Source: CAMAVH01 sp036500145
Lineage (GTDB): Bacteria > Pseudomonadota > Alphaproteobacteria > SMXQ01
Assembly (NCBI GenBank): GCA_036500145.1
Contig: DASYCO010000004.1
Coordinates: forward strand, 18,007-82,006
Direction of reading: 5' to 3'
DNA length: 64,000 nucleotides
In this document: positions 43,986-52,578 of the stretch, one piece after another
Layout: each line of letters starts with the position of its first letter
How positions within the stretch are numbered: the first letter of the stretch is position 1
Translations under genes and position numbers: made by a program
The notes under the pieces: model-generated
Seen by the model: only the letters and a program-made list of their open reading frames with translations
The model's database searches: none
Told to the model about the DNA's origin: nothing

Positions 43986-45896
43986 TCAGCTTTCCACCGG
44001 CGCGGAGCGCAGCGTCAGCCCGCGCCGCGCGAGCAGAAGCAGGGGCCTCAGCAGAGTTTTGTCTTCGGCATGATCGAACGAAGACAGGAATCGAATGCGG
44101 TCGGCGACGATTAGATATCGGTAATCGTCGCGGGCCTCCTGGGATGGCCATGACAGCGCGCCGCCGGTCACCTTTCCGGAGGCGTCGGCCCTGAGATCGA
44201 TCGTGATGGATATCGTCCGATCGCAAAGCTGCATCTCGCCATGGTGCAGGCCTGCCGGCAACCGCCCGTTTTCGTCATGCGGAGACAGGTCCAAGCCCTC
44301 GTCCGACAAAGCGGTGACGACGGCGGGGTACGCCACGCCGCCGGCAGCCTGCGGCTGAAGCGTCATAGGCAAGGCGACAGGGAACCGCGGGAAAGAGCGG
44401 CGGTTCGCATTGCATCGGTATGTCAGCATGCACACGCGAGCGGCCATCGCCATGCTGAAGCAAGCCCATAGCATGACGACGGCCAGCGGCCAGCCGGTGA
44501 TGACGAGCGTTCCGAACGCATAGGCCCAAGCCGTTTTTGCCAGCGCCGCCAAATTGGCGATCAGGATCAGCCAAGGCAATCCGTAGATTTGCTTCTTGCC
44601 TTCCTTGATCTTCGGCGTGACCCAGAACGGGATATGCCTGTCCCAGATCAATGCCAGCAGGGCGCGGTTGTAAGCCGGAAAGCGAGCCAGGTTGAAGGCT
44701 TCGTTCTTCAGCAGCCGGCCGTGCCCGCGCGAGAACTCCTCGAACAGGAAGATGCTCATCACGATGTAAGGCATGCTGTATAGCAGCCACGTCGTGAAAT
44801 CCGTGTCGAGCGGCGAGATGTTGAAGAACAGCGTGACGGCGGAAATCAGGAAAATGAACGTGTAGCGCAGGCCTTCCATGTAGGTCGCGATATGCAGCAG
44901 ATAGGCCGTTCGCTGAAACCTGCTTAATCCGCGTGCGCGCGTCAGCAGGCGTTCCTTGCGCATCACCTGCATGGCGCCCTGCGACCATCGCAGGCGCTGG
45001 CGGCGGAAACCGGATGCGTCGTGCGGCGCGAGGCCGGCGGACAGCGTTTCCGGATGATAGACCGAATCCCATCCCTTGACGTGGAGCCGGACGGACGTGT
45101 GCATGTCTTCGGTCACGGTGCCGGTGGCGATGCCGCCGATGTCGTCCAATGCGGCGCGCCGCAGGACCACGGCGCAGCCGCACATCATGCAGGCGTTATA
45201 GGCGTCGCGTCCGCGCTGGATGACCCGGTAGAACAGCGAATGCTCCGACCACGCGTCCCGGCTGCGGTTGCGGCCGAGATGCTGGAAGGAATCAAAGTTG
45301 TAGAATTCCTGCGGCGTCTGGACGAACCCCACTTTCGGGTTCGTGAAATAGCCGAGCGTATGGTCCAGGAATGCCGACGAGGCGATGAAGTCCGCGTCGA
45401 ACAGGACGACGAAATCGCCCTTCGCATGGGCAAGCGCGTGATTGATGTTGCCTGCCTTCGCGTCCGTATTCTGTTCGCGCGCGAGATAGCGGCATTTCAA
45501 TTCCGCTGCCAGCGCGCGCATCTCCGGCCTGTTGCCGTCGTCCAGCAGCCATGTTTCGTGAGGATAGGAAATGCGCAGGGCGGCGATGATCGTGTTGCGG
45601 ACGATCTCGGCGGGCTCGTTGTAGCTGGGAACGAACACGTCGACCGACAGGCCGGCCGGCGCGGGCGGCGCCGTGCGTTCGGGAAACTTCAGGACGCTGA
45701 AGAGATAGATGATGCCCCAAGAGAAACCGATCGCCTCGACGGCGAAGAACACCGCGGAAAAAATCGGGGCGTCGGCGTTGAAGACCGTGAGGCGCCAGGG
45801 AAAGTAGGCGGCGGCCGAGATCAGGTACAGCGCCAGGAATCCCAGCCGCATTCTGGCGATCGCAGCTTGGGAAATGGAGGGCGACGGTCGGTTCAT
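43986..45896 (-). CDS. Cellulose synthase-like family 2 glycosyltransferase with C-terminal PilZ domain
   Basis: 636 aa from the ATG at 45896; a TTG at 45926 with a weak AGG is possible. Two N-terminal helices precede the GT-2 domain. It has the D, D, D, QxxRW set: 'LLDDGNRPEM', 'VVLFDADFIA', 'VTEDMHTS', 'RRQRLRWSQG'. Four to five membrane helices follow, then a PilZ domain (about residues 505-600) with 'RRSFPR' (RxxxR). The second PilZ motif reads 'ALSDEG', so its leading Asp/Asn is Ala. It should make a beta-1,4-glucan from UDP-glucose, possibly c-di-GMP controlled. BcsB, BcsZ and BcsC are not nearby. Confidence 0.85.
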   Translation of the reverse strand: MNRPSPSISQAAIARMRLGFLALYLISAAAYFPWRLTVFNADAPIFSAVFFAVEAIGFSWGIIYLFSVLKFPERTAPPAPAGLSVDVFVPSYNEPAEIVRNTIIAALRISYPHETWLLDDGNRPEMRALAAELKCRYLAREQNTDAKAGNINHALAHAKGDFVVLFDADFIASSAFLDHTLGYFTNPKVGFVQTPQEFYNFDSFQHLGRNRSRDAWSEHSLFYRVIQRGRDAYNACMMCGCAVVLRRAALDDIGGIATGTVTEDMHTSVRLHVKGWDSVYHPETLSAGLAPHDASGFRRQRLRWSQGAMQVMRKERLLTRARGLSRFQRTAYLLHIATYMEGLRYTFIFLISAVTLFFNISPLDTDFTTWLLYSMPYIVMSIFLFEEFSRGHGRLLKNEAFNLARFPAYNRALLALIWDRHIPFWVTPKIKEGKKQIYGLPWLILIANLAALAKTAWAYAFGTLVITGWPLAVVMLWACFSMAMAARVCMLTYRCNANRRSFPRFPVALPMTLQPQAAGGVAYPAVVTALSDEGLDLSPHDENGRLPAGLHHGEMQLCDRTISITIDLRADASGKVTGGALSWPSQEARDDYRYLIVADRIRFLSSFDHAEDKTLLRPLLLLARRGLTLRSAPVES

Positions 45897-46107
45897 AAGG
45901 GCTTGATTGTTGGATTTATCGGCCAATAAACCTAAAGCTTCATAGGTATCAAGTCATATTTCTCAGCGGAAAATGGTTTCTGACGATGCCGCATGCCAGA
46001 CACCGCCTGCGGCATTTCATATCAATTTGATCAACAACCGGAAGGCTTCATCGCTGCCGGAAGGCTCGGGTCGGATGCAGCAGCTATCGGCGATGGCCGC
46101 GCAAAGC

Positions 46108-46138
46108 AAAAGGCCGGAGAGCAATCTTCGGCCCTTTT
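46108..46138 (-). terminator. Candidate terminator after the lower-GC hydrolase gene
   Basis: AAAAGGCCGG (46108-46117) pairs with CGGCCCTTTT (46129-46138) with one mismatch. On the minus strand the stem ends in TTTT, 22 bp beyond the hydrolase stop. Confidence 0.55.
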
Positions 46139-46159
46139 CATTCGGTCAATCCGCCTGCG

Positions 46160-47182
46160 CTACAGCCCCATCGCCCGCTTCAAAAATTCCCTAACATCCA
46201 ATTCCGACTGATTGCCCTGCTGAATATTGGCACCGGCCGATACGCCGCGGATTACGCAAGTTTTGATCTCTGCTTCCACCTCTTTGATGGAGGGGTACTT
46301 TTCACCGCTCAGTAAACGATAATATTCGACGTGTTGAACATCCATCATGACTTGAGGGCATTTTTGGGCCGTTGTCGCGTTCGGGAAGCGTTTGAAGTAC
46401 CGACGCGGATTGTCAAAGCCATGATAAGAATCGGGATAGACGTGCGTTTCCACGGCCTGCCCATCCTGCCGCATTCTATCGACAAAATTGAGACAGAGCT
46501 TGGCGGGGGTGTAATCGTCTTTTTCTCCCAATGCCAACATCAATGGCGTGCCCGTCAACTGCGGCGGCGGAACTTCCCACCAAACCTCTGGGCACCCCGG
46601 ATAAAAACCTATCAGGGCTGCGAACCGGAGATCATCGTCGATGGCGCCCTTTCTAAAGGAGTCCATCACCATGTCCAAAGCAACGCCGCCACCGCGCGAA
46701 AAACCGATCTGTCCGATTTTTTTCGAATCGATTCGGGGGTCGGCGCCTAACAATTTCAAAGCGAACAGCGCATCGGCATCATTGCTGGCCGGACTGAGCT
46801 GAGTCTGGTCATCCATAGTATTGGCGATTCCGCGGCCGCCGAACGAGTCCACGACGAACGCCGCAATCCCCATTTTATTGAATGCATTGACCCATCGGTC
46901 GTCCTTGGGTCCGACGCCGGCCGAGCCGGGAGAAATAATCATGGCGGGAATCTTCCCCTGCGCATTTTGCGGCATGTGCAAGGTGCCCCAAATCAAAGTT
47001 GGTCTGTGATCGTACTTTCGATGAACCAGCTCCCATTTGCTTTTGGGGGTAATGCTATTGAAATAAATCCTGCCGATGGGCTGACTCGACAGATCGCTGT
47101 AGGCTTGTTGCGCATGCGCCGAAGTCAGTGTCACCCCAATCGAGAACCCGATACGCAATATGTATTGCAGGAATATTTTCAC
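46160..47182 (-). CDS. Exported dienelactone-hydrolase-like alpha/beta hydrolase
   Basis: 340 aa. Signal peptide ending 'TSAHAQ' (residue about 25). Alpha/beta hydrolase core: nucleophile Ser in 'IGQIGFSRGGGVALDM', acid in 'LALGEKDDYTP', His in 'YPDSYHGFDNPR'. Several Cys in the C-terminal half suggest disulfides. Base composition is visibly lower in GC than the neighbours and codon choice is less biased, consistent with recent acquisition. The substrate is unknown; an ester of environmental origin is possible. Confidence 0.78.
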   Translation of the reverse strand: MKIFLQYILRIGFSIGVTLTSAHAQQAYSDLSSQPIGRIYFNSITPKSKWELVHRKYDHRPTLIWGTLHMPQNAQGKIPAMIISPGSAGVGPKDDRWVNAFNKMGIAAFVVDSFGGRGIANTMDDQTQLSPASNDADALFALKLLGADPRIDSKKIGQIGFSRGGGVALDMVMDSFRKGAIDDDLRFAALIGFYPGCPEVWWEVPPPQLTGTPLMLALGEKDDYTPAKLCLNFVDRMRQDGQAVETHVYPDSYHGFDNPRRYFKRFPNATTAQKCPQVMMDVQHVEYYRLLSGEKYPSIKEVEAEIKTCVIRGVSAGANIQQGNQSELDVREFLKRAMGL

Positions 47183-47238
47183 GGCTTTTCTCTCAGTAAG
47201 TGGAGGGTGTCCGCACTCCTAACCTGATCGGCGCAAAG

Positions 47239-47270
47239 AAAAAGGCCGCTCCCAAAGGAGCGGCCTTTTT
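47239..47270. terminator. Rho-independent terminator of rpsD
   Basis: A perfect 14-bp stem AAAAAGGCCGCTCC / GGAGCGGCCTTTTT with a CAAA loop. It lies 27 bp after the rpsD stop and has T-runs on both strands. Confidence 0.94.
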
Positions 47271-47296
47271 CGTTCTGATCGGGAATTTTCCGCGCT

Positions 47297-47911
47297 TTAG
47301 CGCGAGTAGAATTCGACGACCATGTTCGGCTCCATCTGCACCGGGTACGGCACATCGGCCAGCTTCGGGGTGCGGATGAATGTACCCTTCATGTTCTTGT
47401 GGTCGACTTCCATGTAGTCGGGCACGTCGCGCTCGGCGAGGGAAACCGCCTCGAGAACGACGCCCATCTGCTTGGAGGAGTCCTTCAATTCCAGGACGTC
47501 GCCTTCTTTCACGAGGTAGGAAGCGATGTTGACCTTGCGGCCGTTGACCTTCACATGGCCGTGGTTGATCAGCTGGCGCGACGCGAACGGCGTGACCGCG
47601 AACTTCATGCGGTAGACGACCGTGTCCAGGCGGCGCTCGAGGAAGCCGATCAGGGCCTCGCCGGTGTCGCCGCGGCGGCGCAGCGACTCTTCGTAGTAGC
47701 GGCGGAACTGCTTCTCGCTGATGTTGCCGTAGTAGCCCTTCAGCTTCTGCTTGGCGTAGAGCTGAATGCCGTAGTCCGACTGCTTCGGACGGCGGGCGTT
47801 GTGCATGCCCGGCGGCGTGTCGCGCTTGTTCAGCGGGCTCTTGGCGCGGCCCCACAGATTGACGTTGAGGCGGCGGTTGATCTTGTACTTGGACTGGATA
47901 CGCTTGGTCAT
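47297..47911 (-). CDS. rpsD: 30S ribosomal protein S4
   Basis: 204 aa. Full-length S4: 'MTKRIQSKYKINRRLNVNLW', 'YGIQLYAKQKLKGYYGNISE', the S4 RNA-binding domain 'RLDTVVYRMKFAVTPFASRQ' and 'NHGHVKVNGRKVNIASYLVK', and the C-terminal 'VVEFYSR'. It nucleates 16S rRNA assembly. It is a single-gene transcript with its own consensus promoter, a roughly 147-nt structured leader and a strong terminator, apart from the main ribosomal-protein operons. Confidence 0.97.
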   Translation of the reverse strand: MTKRIQSKYKINRRLNVNLWGRAKSPLNKRDTPPGMHNARRPKQSDYGIQLYAKQKLKGYYGNISEKQFRRYYEESLRRRGDTGEALIGFLERRLDTVVYRMKFAVTPFASRQLINHGHVKVNGRKVNIASYLVKEGDVLELKDSSKQMGVVLEAVSLAERDVPDYMEVDHKNMKGTFIRTPKLADVPYPVQMEPNMVVEFYSR

Positions 47912-48058
47912 GTTTTCACCCGTTTTTGCGGTGTCGCGATTGTCCCGATAGGCCCAGGCCGCCGGAGCGGCTCGGGCGTGACCCCAAACTTTCGAGCCTT
48001 TTCAAAGGCTTATATTGGAATCCGCGTTCTCGGAAATGGCAGGGTTCTCCCTGCGAAG
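47912..48058 (-). promoter_or_regulatory. Structured 5' leader of rpsD
   Basis: About 147 nt between the predicted transcription start and the ATG. Three local hairpins are visible: GCAGGG/CCCTGC (48039-48054) near the 5' end, AGCCTTT/AAAGGCT (47995-48010), and a GCCGC/GCGGC stem near 47960-47973. S4 is a known translational autoregulator in other bacteria; autoregulation here is inference. Confidence 0.5.
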
Positions 48059-48064
48059 GGGCGC

Positions 48065-48092
48065 ACTATAGCGAGGCTCCGGGGAATGTCAA
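48065..48092 (-). promoter_or_regulatory. Sigma-70 promoter of rpsD
   Basis: On the minus strand, TTGACA (48092-48087), a 16-nt spacer and TATAGT (48070-48065). It is a near-consensus, strong promoter. It overlaps the non-coding region before the plus-strand gene at 48157. Confidence 0.85.
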
Positions 48093-48156
48093 ACGGCGGA
48101 AAACCGGCGGTTTTCCTGCTAATTTGGGCCATTCGAGACCCCCGGCCGCAGGACCC

Positions 48157-48648
48157 ATGCAAGGCAGCTTTGACCACCCGCCGATCGTCATCTCCGGCTC
48201 GCGCTGGCGCGGGCTGCTGCCGTTTCTCAGCCCCCTGCCCTTCATCGCCAGCGTCGCCTTCGTGCTGTTCTCGCCGCACACGCCCGATCCCTCGACGTGG
48301 GACTTCGTCTGGGGCGGCCTGGCGCTGCTCGCCTTCGGCGGCTGCAGCCTCTATTTCGGCTGCCAGTTGATCTGGCCGAGCAAGGTCATCGTCGGCCCCG
48401 ACGGCCTCACCAGCCGCACCGCCTTCGGATCCTTAGGCTTGTCGAAGAACAGCCATTACGACTGGTCGGAAATCGCCGGTTTCGAGCTGTGGCGCCACCA
48501 TACCTTCGCCTCCGTCGGCGTCCGCCTGAAGCGCAACGAGCAGGGCGCCAGCATCGCCAATCCGATGCTCGCCGGCGGCCTGGAGATCAGCGCGGCGAAA
48601 GCCTGCCGCCTGCTCAACGAAGCCCTGCGGCGCTGGGCGCCGGGATAA
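48157..48648 (+). CDS. Small membrane protein with PH-like domain, hypothetical
   Basis: 163 aa from the ATG at 48157; the frame is open upstream but overlaps the rpsD promoter. Two membrane helices (residues about 16-37 and 48-70) are followed by a soluble C-terminal part ('SKVIVGPDGLTSRTAFGSLG', 'DWSEIAGFELWRHHTFASVG'). This resembles bacterial PH-like membrane-attached domains. Its last codons and stop lie in the first unit of a 28-bp tandem repeat. Function unknown. Confidence 0.68.
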   Translation: MQGSFDHPPIVISGSRWRGLLPFLSPLPFIASVAFVLFSPHTPDPSTWDFVWGGLALLAFGGCSLYFGCQLIWPSKVIVGPDGLTSRTAFGSLGLSKNSHYDWSEIAGFELWRHHTFASVGVRLKRNEQGASIANPMLAGGLEISAAKACRLLNEALRRWAPG

Positions 48649-48735
48649 CGATGAACGGCGCTGGGCGCCACGATAACGATGAACGGCGCTGGGCGCCGCG
48701 ATAACGATGAACGGCGCTGGGCGCCGCGTTGACGG
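48631..48735. repeat. 28-bp tandem repeat, about 3.7 copies
   Basis: Units start at 48631, 48659, 48687 and 48715 (last one partial, about 21 bp). Each begins CGCTGGGCGCC and ends ATAACGATGAACGG, with only one or two base differences. The first unit contains the stop codon of the membrane-protein gene; the array ends at the trmJ stop. Confidence 0.92.
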
Positions 48736-49548
48736 CTATTCGTCGTTGCCGCGGTTCGGGCGCGGATTGGCCAGCGCCTTGATCATGCCCCGGAAGGTGC
48801 GGACTTCCTGCTCGGTGAAGGCGGCGCGCAGCAGCATGGTGCGGATGTTGCGGATCATGCGCGGGCGCTTGTCGACCGGAAAGAGGAAGCCGGCGCGGCC
48901 CAGCTCGTCTTCCAGATGATCGAAGAGCGACTGCATTTCCTGCTTGCCCGCCCCCGGCGAGCGGCGGCGCTTGGTGCCCATCATCGGCGCTTCGTTCGTC
49001 GGGCCGCCCGCCTGATACCACTCGTAGGCAAGGATCAGCACCGCCTGGCCGAGATTGAGCGAGGTGAAGCCGGGGTTGAGCGGCACGGTCACGGCGAAGT
49101 CGGCGGCGGCCACGTCGTCGTTCTCAAGGCCCGTGCGCTCCGGCCCGAACAGGATGCCGCAGCGCTCGCCGCCGGCGGCGAACGCGCGGACCTTCGTCGC
49201 CGCTTCGCGCGCCGTCATCAGGGGCTTGGCCATGCCGCGCTGGCGCGCCGTGGTGGCGAAGACCTGCTGCAGGTCGGCGACCGCCTCGGCCGTCGTGTCG
49301 TAGAGCTTGGCGTTGTCGAGCACCTGGTCGGCGCCCGAGGCCGAGGCCGACGCGTTGGGATGCGGCCAGCGCGTGCGCGGCTTCACCAGCCGCATCTCGG
49401 TCAGGCCGCAGTTGAGCATGGCGCGCGCGCAGGAGCCGATGTTCTCGGCCAGCTGCGGGTTGACGAGGATGACGACCGGGGCGCCCGGCTCGGACGTGAA
49501 CACCGTCGTCGCCTTGGCCGGCAGCCTTTGCGGCGGCTTCTCTTCCAT
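48736..49548 (-). CDS. trmJ: TrmJ-type tRNA/rRNA 2'-O-methyltransferase (SPOUT)
   Basis: 270 aa. SpoU/TrmH group 1 signatures: 'VVILVNPQLAENIGSCARAM' (motif 1, with Asn and Arg), 'GILFGPERTGLENDDVAAAD' (motif 2) and 'PLNPGFTSLNLGQAVLILAY' (motif 3). It forms a knotted dimer and 2'-O-methylates RNA, as TrmJ does at tRNA position 32. The ATG shares one base with the cimA stop, so it is translationally coupled. Confidence 0.88.
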   Translation of the reverse strand: MEEKPPQRLPAKATTVFTSEPGAPVVILVNPQLAENIGSCARAMLNCGLTEMRLVKPRTRWPHPNASASASGADQVLDNAKLYDTTAEAVADLQQVFATTARQRGMAKPLMTAREAATKVRAFAAGGERCGILFGPERTGLENDDVAAADFAVTVPLNPGFTSLNLGQAVLILAYEWYQAGGPTNEAPMMGTKRRRSPGAGKQEMQSLFDHLEDELGRAGFLFPVDKRPRMIRNIRTMLLRAAFTEQEVRTFRGMIKALANPRPNRGNDE

Positions 49549-51173
49549 CAGGCGGAGGCCTTCACCCCGGCGCGGAACAGCTTGTAGACGATGGCGTCGT
49601 ACAGGGCGCTGTAGGAGGCGTCGATGACGTTGGCGGACACGCCGACGGTGGACCAGCGGGCGCCGGTCGCGTCGCCGCTCTCGATGATGACGCGCGTCAC
49701 CGCCTTGGTGCCTTCCGACGAGGTCAGTATGCGCACCTTGTAGTCGATCAGCTTCATGTCCTCGAGCGCCGGGTAGAACGGCAGCAGCGACTTGCGCAGC
49801 GCGTTGTCGAGCGCGTTCACCGGGCCGTTGCCTTCGGCCACCGTCATGTGGCGCCCGGGCGCGCCGCCGCCGGTCGCCGGATCGCCCGTCGGCACGTCGA
49901 TCTTGATGGTCGCTTCCGACAGCGTGACGAGCTGGCCGCGCGCGTTCCAGCGGCGCTCGTCGAGCACGCGGAAGCTGACCAGCTTGTAGTATTCCGGCAC
50001 GCTTTCGAGGGCGCGGCGCGCCAGCAGCTCGAAGCTCGCCTCGGCCCCATCGTAGGAATAGCCCTCGTACTCGCGGTTCTTCACCAGGTCGAGCAGCTCG
50101 GGGATCTTCGGATGCTTGGGATCGACGTCGATGCCGGCGTCGCGCAGCTGCGCCACGACGTTCGAGCGCCCCGCCTGGTCCGACATGACGATGATGCGTT
50201 CGTTGCCGACCAGCGCGGGATCGACATGCTCGTAGGTCTTCGGATCCTTGGCCACGGCCGAGACATGCAGGCCGCCCTTGTGCGCGAAGGCCGATTCGCC
50301 GACATAGGGCGCGCTGCGGTTCGGCTTGCGGTTGAGCCGCTCGTCGAGCAGGCGCGACACATGCGTCAGGCGCTGCAGGTTCTCCATCGACACGCCGGTC
50401 TCGAAGCCCATCTTCAGCATGAGGTTGGGGATGATGCTGACGAGGTTGGCGTTGCCGCAGCGCTCGCCGAGGCCGTTGAGCGTGCCCTGGACCTGACGCG
50501 CACCGGCGCGCACGGCGGCCAGGGAATTGGCCACCGCGTTCTCCGTGTCGTTATGCACGTGGACGCCGAGACGGTCGCCGGGGATGTGCTTGACGACTTC
50601 GCCGACGATGCGCTCGACGTCGTAGGGCATCGTGCCGCCGTTGGTGTCGCACAGCACGACCCAGCGCGCGCCCGATTCGTAGGCGGCCTTGACCGCCGAC
50701 AGCGCGTAGTCCGGATTCCGCTTGTAGCCGTCGAAGAAATGCTCAGCGTCGAACATCGCCTCGTCCATCTTCTCGGCGGCCAGCTTGACGCTGTCGCGGA
50801 TCATGGCGAGGTTCTCCTCCAGCTCGATGCCGAGCGCCACCTTCACCTGGAAGTCCCAGGTCTTGCCGACCATGGTGACGACGCGCGCCGTGGTGCCGAA
50901 CAGCGCCGTCAGCACGGGGTCGTTGGAGGCCGAACGGCCGGCGCGGCGCGTCATGCCGAAGGCGGCGAACTTGGCCTGCTTCAGGCGCGGCGGCGTGGCG
51001 AAGAAGGCGTCGTCGGTCGGGTTGGCGCCGGGCCAGCCGCCTTCGACATAGTCGATGCCAAGCGAATCGAGGGCCTCGGCGATGGCGGTCTTGTCGGCGA
51101 CGTTGAAGTCGACGCCCTGGGTCTGCGCGCCGTCGCGCAGCGTGGTGTCGTAAAGATAGACTCGGTCCGACAT
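49548..51173 (-). CDS. cimA: Citramalate synthase
   Basis: 541 aa. HMGL-like TIM barrel: 'LYDTTLRDGAQTQGVDF' (metal/catalytic), 'VVLCDTNGGTMPYDVERIVG', 'VHVHNDTENAVANSLAAVRA', 'GTLNGLGERCGNANLVSIIP'. The C-terminal LeuA dimer/regulatory domain starts near residue 400. The length and the 'AHKGGLHVSAVAKDP' segment fit CimA (pyruvate + acetyl-CoA to citramalate) rather than LeuA. It gives a threonine-independent route to isoleucine. It is 1 bp downstream of cysS. Confidence 0.9.
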   Translation of the reverse strand: MSDRVYLYDTTLRDGAQTQGVDFNVADKTAIAEALDSLGIDYVEGGWPGANPTDDAFFATPPRLKQAKFAAFGMTRRAGRSASNDPVLTALFGTTARVVTMVGKTWDFQVKVALGIELEENLAMIRDSVKLAAEKMDEAMFDAEHFFDGYKRNPDYALSAVKAAYESGARWVVLCDTNGGTMPYDVERIVGEVVKHIPGDRLGVHVHNDTENAVANSLAAVRAGARQVQGTLNGLGERCGNANLVSIIPNLMLKMGFETGVSMENLQRLTHVSRLLDERLNRKPNRSAPYVGESAFAHKGGLHVSAVAKDPKTYEHVDPALVGNERIIVMSDQAGRSNVVAQLRDAGIDVDPKHPKIPELLDLVKNREYEGYSYDGAEASFELLARRALESVPEYYKLVSFRVLDERRWNARGQLVTLSEATIKIDVPTGDPATGGGAPGRHMTVAEGNGPVNALDNALRKSLLPFYPALEDMKLIDYKVRILTSSEGTKAVTRVIIESGDATGARWSTVGVSANVIDASYSALYDAIVYKLFRAGVKASA

Positions 51174-51174
51174 G

Positions 51175-52560
51175 CTACTCCGCCCTCCGCCAAACCGTGC
51201 CGGCCGGCGACGCCGACACGGACACTTTCATTTCTGTCAGCTGCACGCGGATGCCGTCGGCCCGCGCGTAATCCTTCTCCTTGCGCGCCGCGTCCCAGTC
51301 GGCGACGAGCCGGTCGATCTCCTCGTTCGGCAGCGCGCCGGAATTGGGCGGCGTCCACTTCAGCCAAGTTGCAGGGTCCTGATGCAGCACGCCGAGCAGT
51401 TGGCCGGCGGCAAGCAGGCCGGCCTTGGCCTCGGCCGTCGGCTCGCCCGCCATGGTCGCCTTGTTCAGGGTCTTGGCCAGCTCGTAGAGATGGGCGACGG
51501 CGAGCGGCGTGTTGAGGTCGTCCTCAAGCGCGGCCAGCACCTCGGCGGGCGGCTTGCCGGCCTGCGCCTTGTCCTCGCCCGCGTCGAGCAGCGCGCGGTA
51601 GAGCTTGTCGAGGCCCTGCTTGGCCTGCTTGAGGCCGTCCAGGGTCCAGTCGAACGGCGCGGTGTAATGGGCGCCCAGCATGTAGAAGCGGATCGCCTCG
51701 CCCGGCGCCTGCTCCAGCACCTCGGCGACCGTGAAGAAGTTGCCGAGCGACTTCGACATCTTCTCGCCGTTCACCGACAGGAAGCCGTTGTGCATCCAGG
51801 TCTTCACGAAAGGCTTGCCGCCATGGGCGCAGACCGACTGGGCGATCTCGTTCTCATGATGCGGGAAGATCAGGTCGAGCCCGCCGCCATGGATGTCGAA
51901 GGATTCGCCGAGATGCGCTTCCGACATGGCGGAGCATTCGATGTGCCAGCCCGGACGGCCGCGACCCCAGGGGCTGTCCCAGCCCGGCTGCTCGTCGGCC
52001 GACGGCTTCCACAGCACGAAGTCCGCCGCGTCCTTCTTGTAGGGCGCCACTTCGACGCGCGCGCCGGCGATCATCTCCTTGCGGTCGCGGTTCGACAGGC
52101 GGCCGTAGTCCGGCATGGACGGCACGTTGAACAGCACGTGGCCTTCGTTGACGTAGGCATGGCCGGCCGCGATCAGCTTCTCGATCATGGCGATCATCTG
52201 GGCGATGTGCTGCGTCGCGCGCGGCTCGACGGTCGGCGGCAGGGCGTTGAGCGCCGCCATGTCCTCGTGGAACAGGCGCGTCGTCGTCGATGTCACTTCA
52301 TCGATGGCGACGCCCTTGGCCTTGGCCGCGTCCATGATCTTGTCGTCGACGTCGGTGATGTTGCGGACGTAGGTGACCTTCGGATAGAGCCGCTGCAGCA
52401 GGCGGAACAGCGTGTCGAACACGATGACGGGGCGCGCATTGCCGATGTGGGCGCGGTCGTAGACCGTCGGGCCGCAGACGTACATGCGGACGTTCGCCGG
52501 ATCGAGCGGCTCGAACGCCTCTTTGCGCTTGGTCAGGGTGTTGTGCAACGCGAGGGACAA
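51175..52560 (-). CDS. cysS: Cysteinyl-tRNA synthetase
   Basis: 461 aa class I synthetase. 'MYVCGPTVYDRAHIGNARPV' has the zinc Cys and the HIGH-type motif. 'GWHIECSAMSEAHLGESFDI' has a zinc Cys/His. 'KMSKSLGNFF' is the KMSKS loop. The DALR-like helical domain is shorter than in E. coli but complete to the stop. It lies between gltX and cimA in a compact run. Confidence 0.96.
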   Translation of the reverse strand: MSLALHNTLTKRKEAFEPLDPANVRMYVCGPTVYDRAHIGNARPVIVFDTLFRLLQRLYPKVTYVRNITDVDDKIMDAAKAKGVAIDEVTSTTTRLFHEDMAALNALPPTVEPRATQHIAQMIAMIEKLIAAGHAYVNEGHVLFNVPSMPDYGRLSNRDRKEMIAGARVEVAPYKKDAADFVLWKPSADEQPGWDSPWGRGRPGWHIECSAMSEAHLGESFDIHGGGLDLIFPHHENEIAQSVCAHGGKPFVKTWMHNGFLSVNGEKMSKSLGNFFTVAEVLEQAPGEAIRFYMLGAHYTAPFDWTLDGLKQAKQGLDKLYRALLDAGEDKAQAGKPPAEVLAALEDDLNTPLAVAHLYELAKTLNKATMAGEPTAEAKAGLLAAGQLLGVLHQDPATWLKWTPPNSGALPNEEIDRLVADWDAARKEKDYARADGIRVQLTEMKVSVSASPAGTVWRRAE

Positions 52561-52578
52561 AACAGGCCTCTATTTCTT

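Noticed and set aside
48631..48735. CRISPR array
   Set aside because: The 28-bp units are directly contiguous with no unique spacers, so this is a tandem repeat. No cas genes are present.
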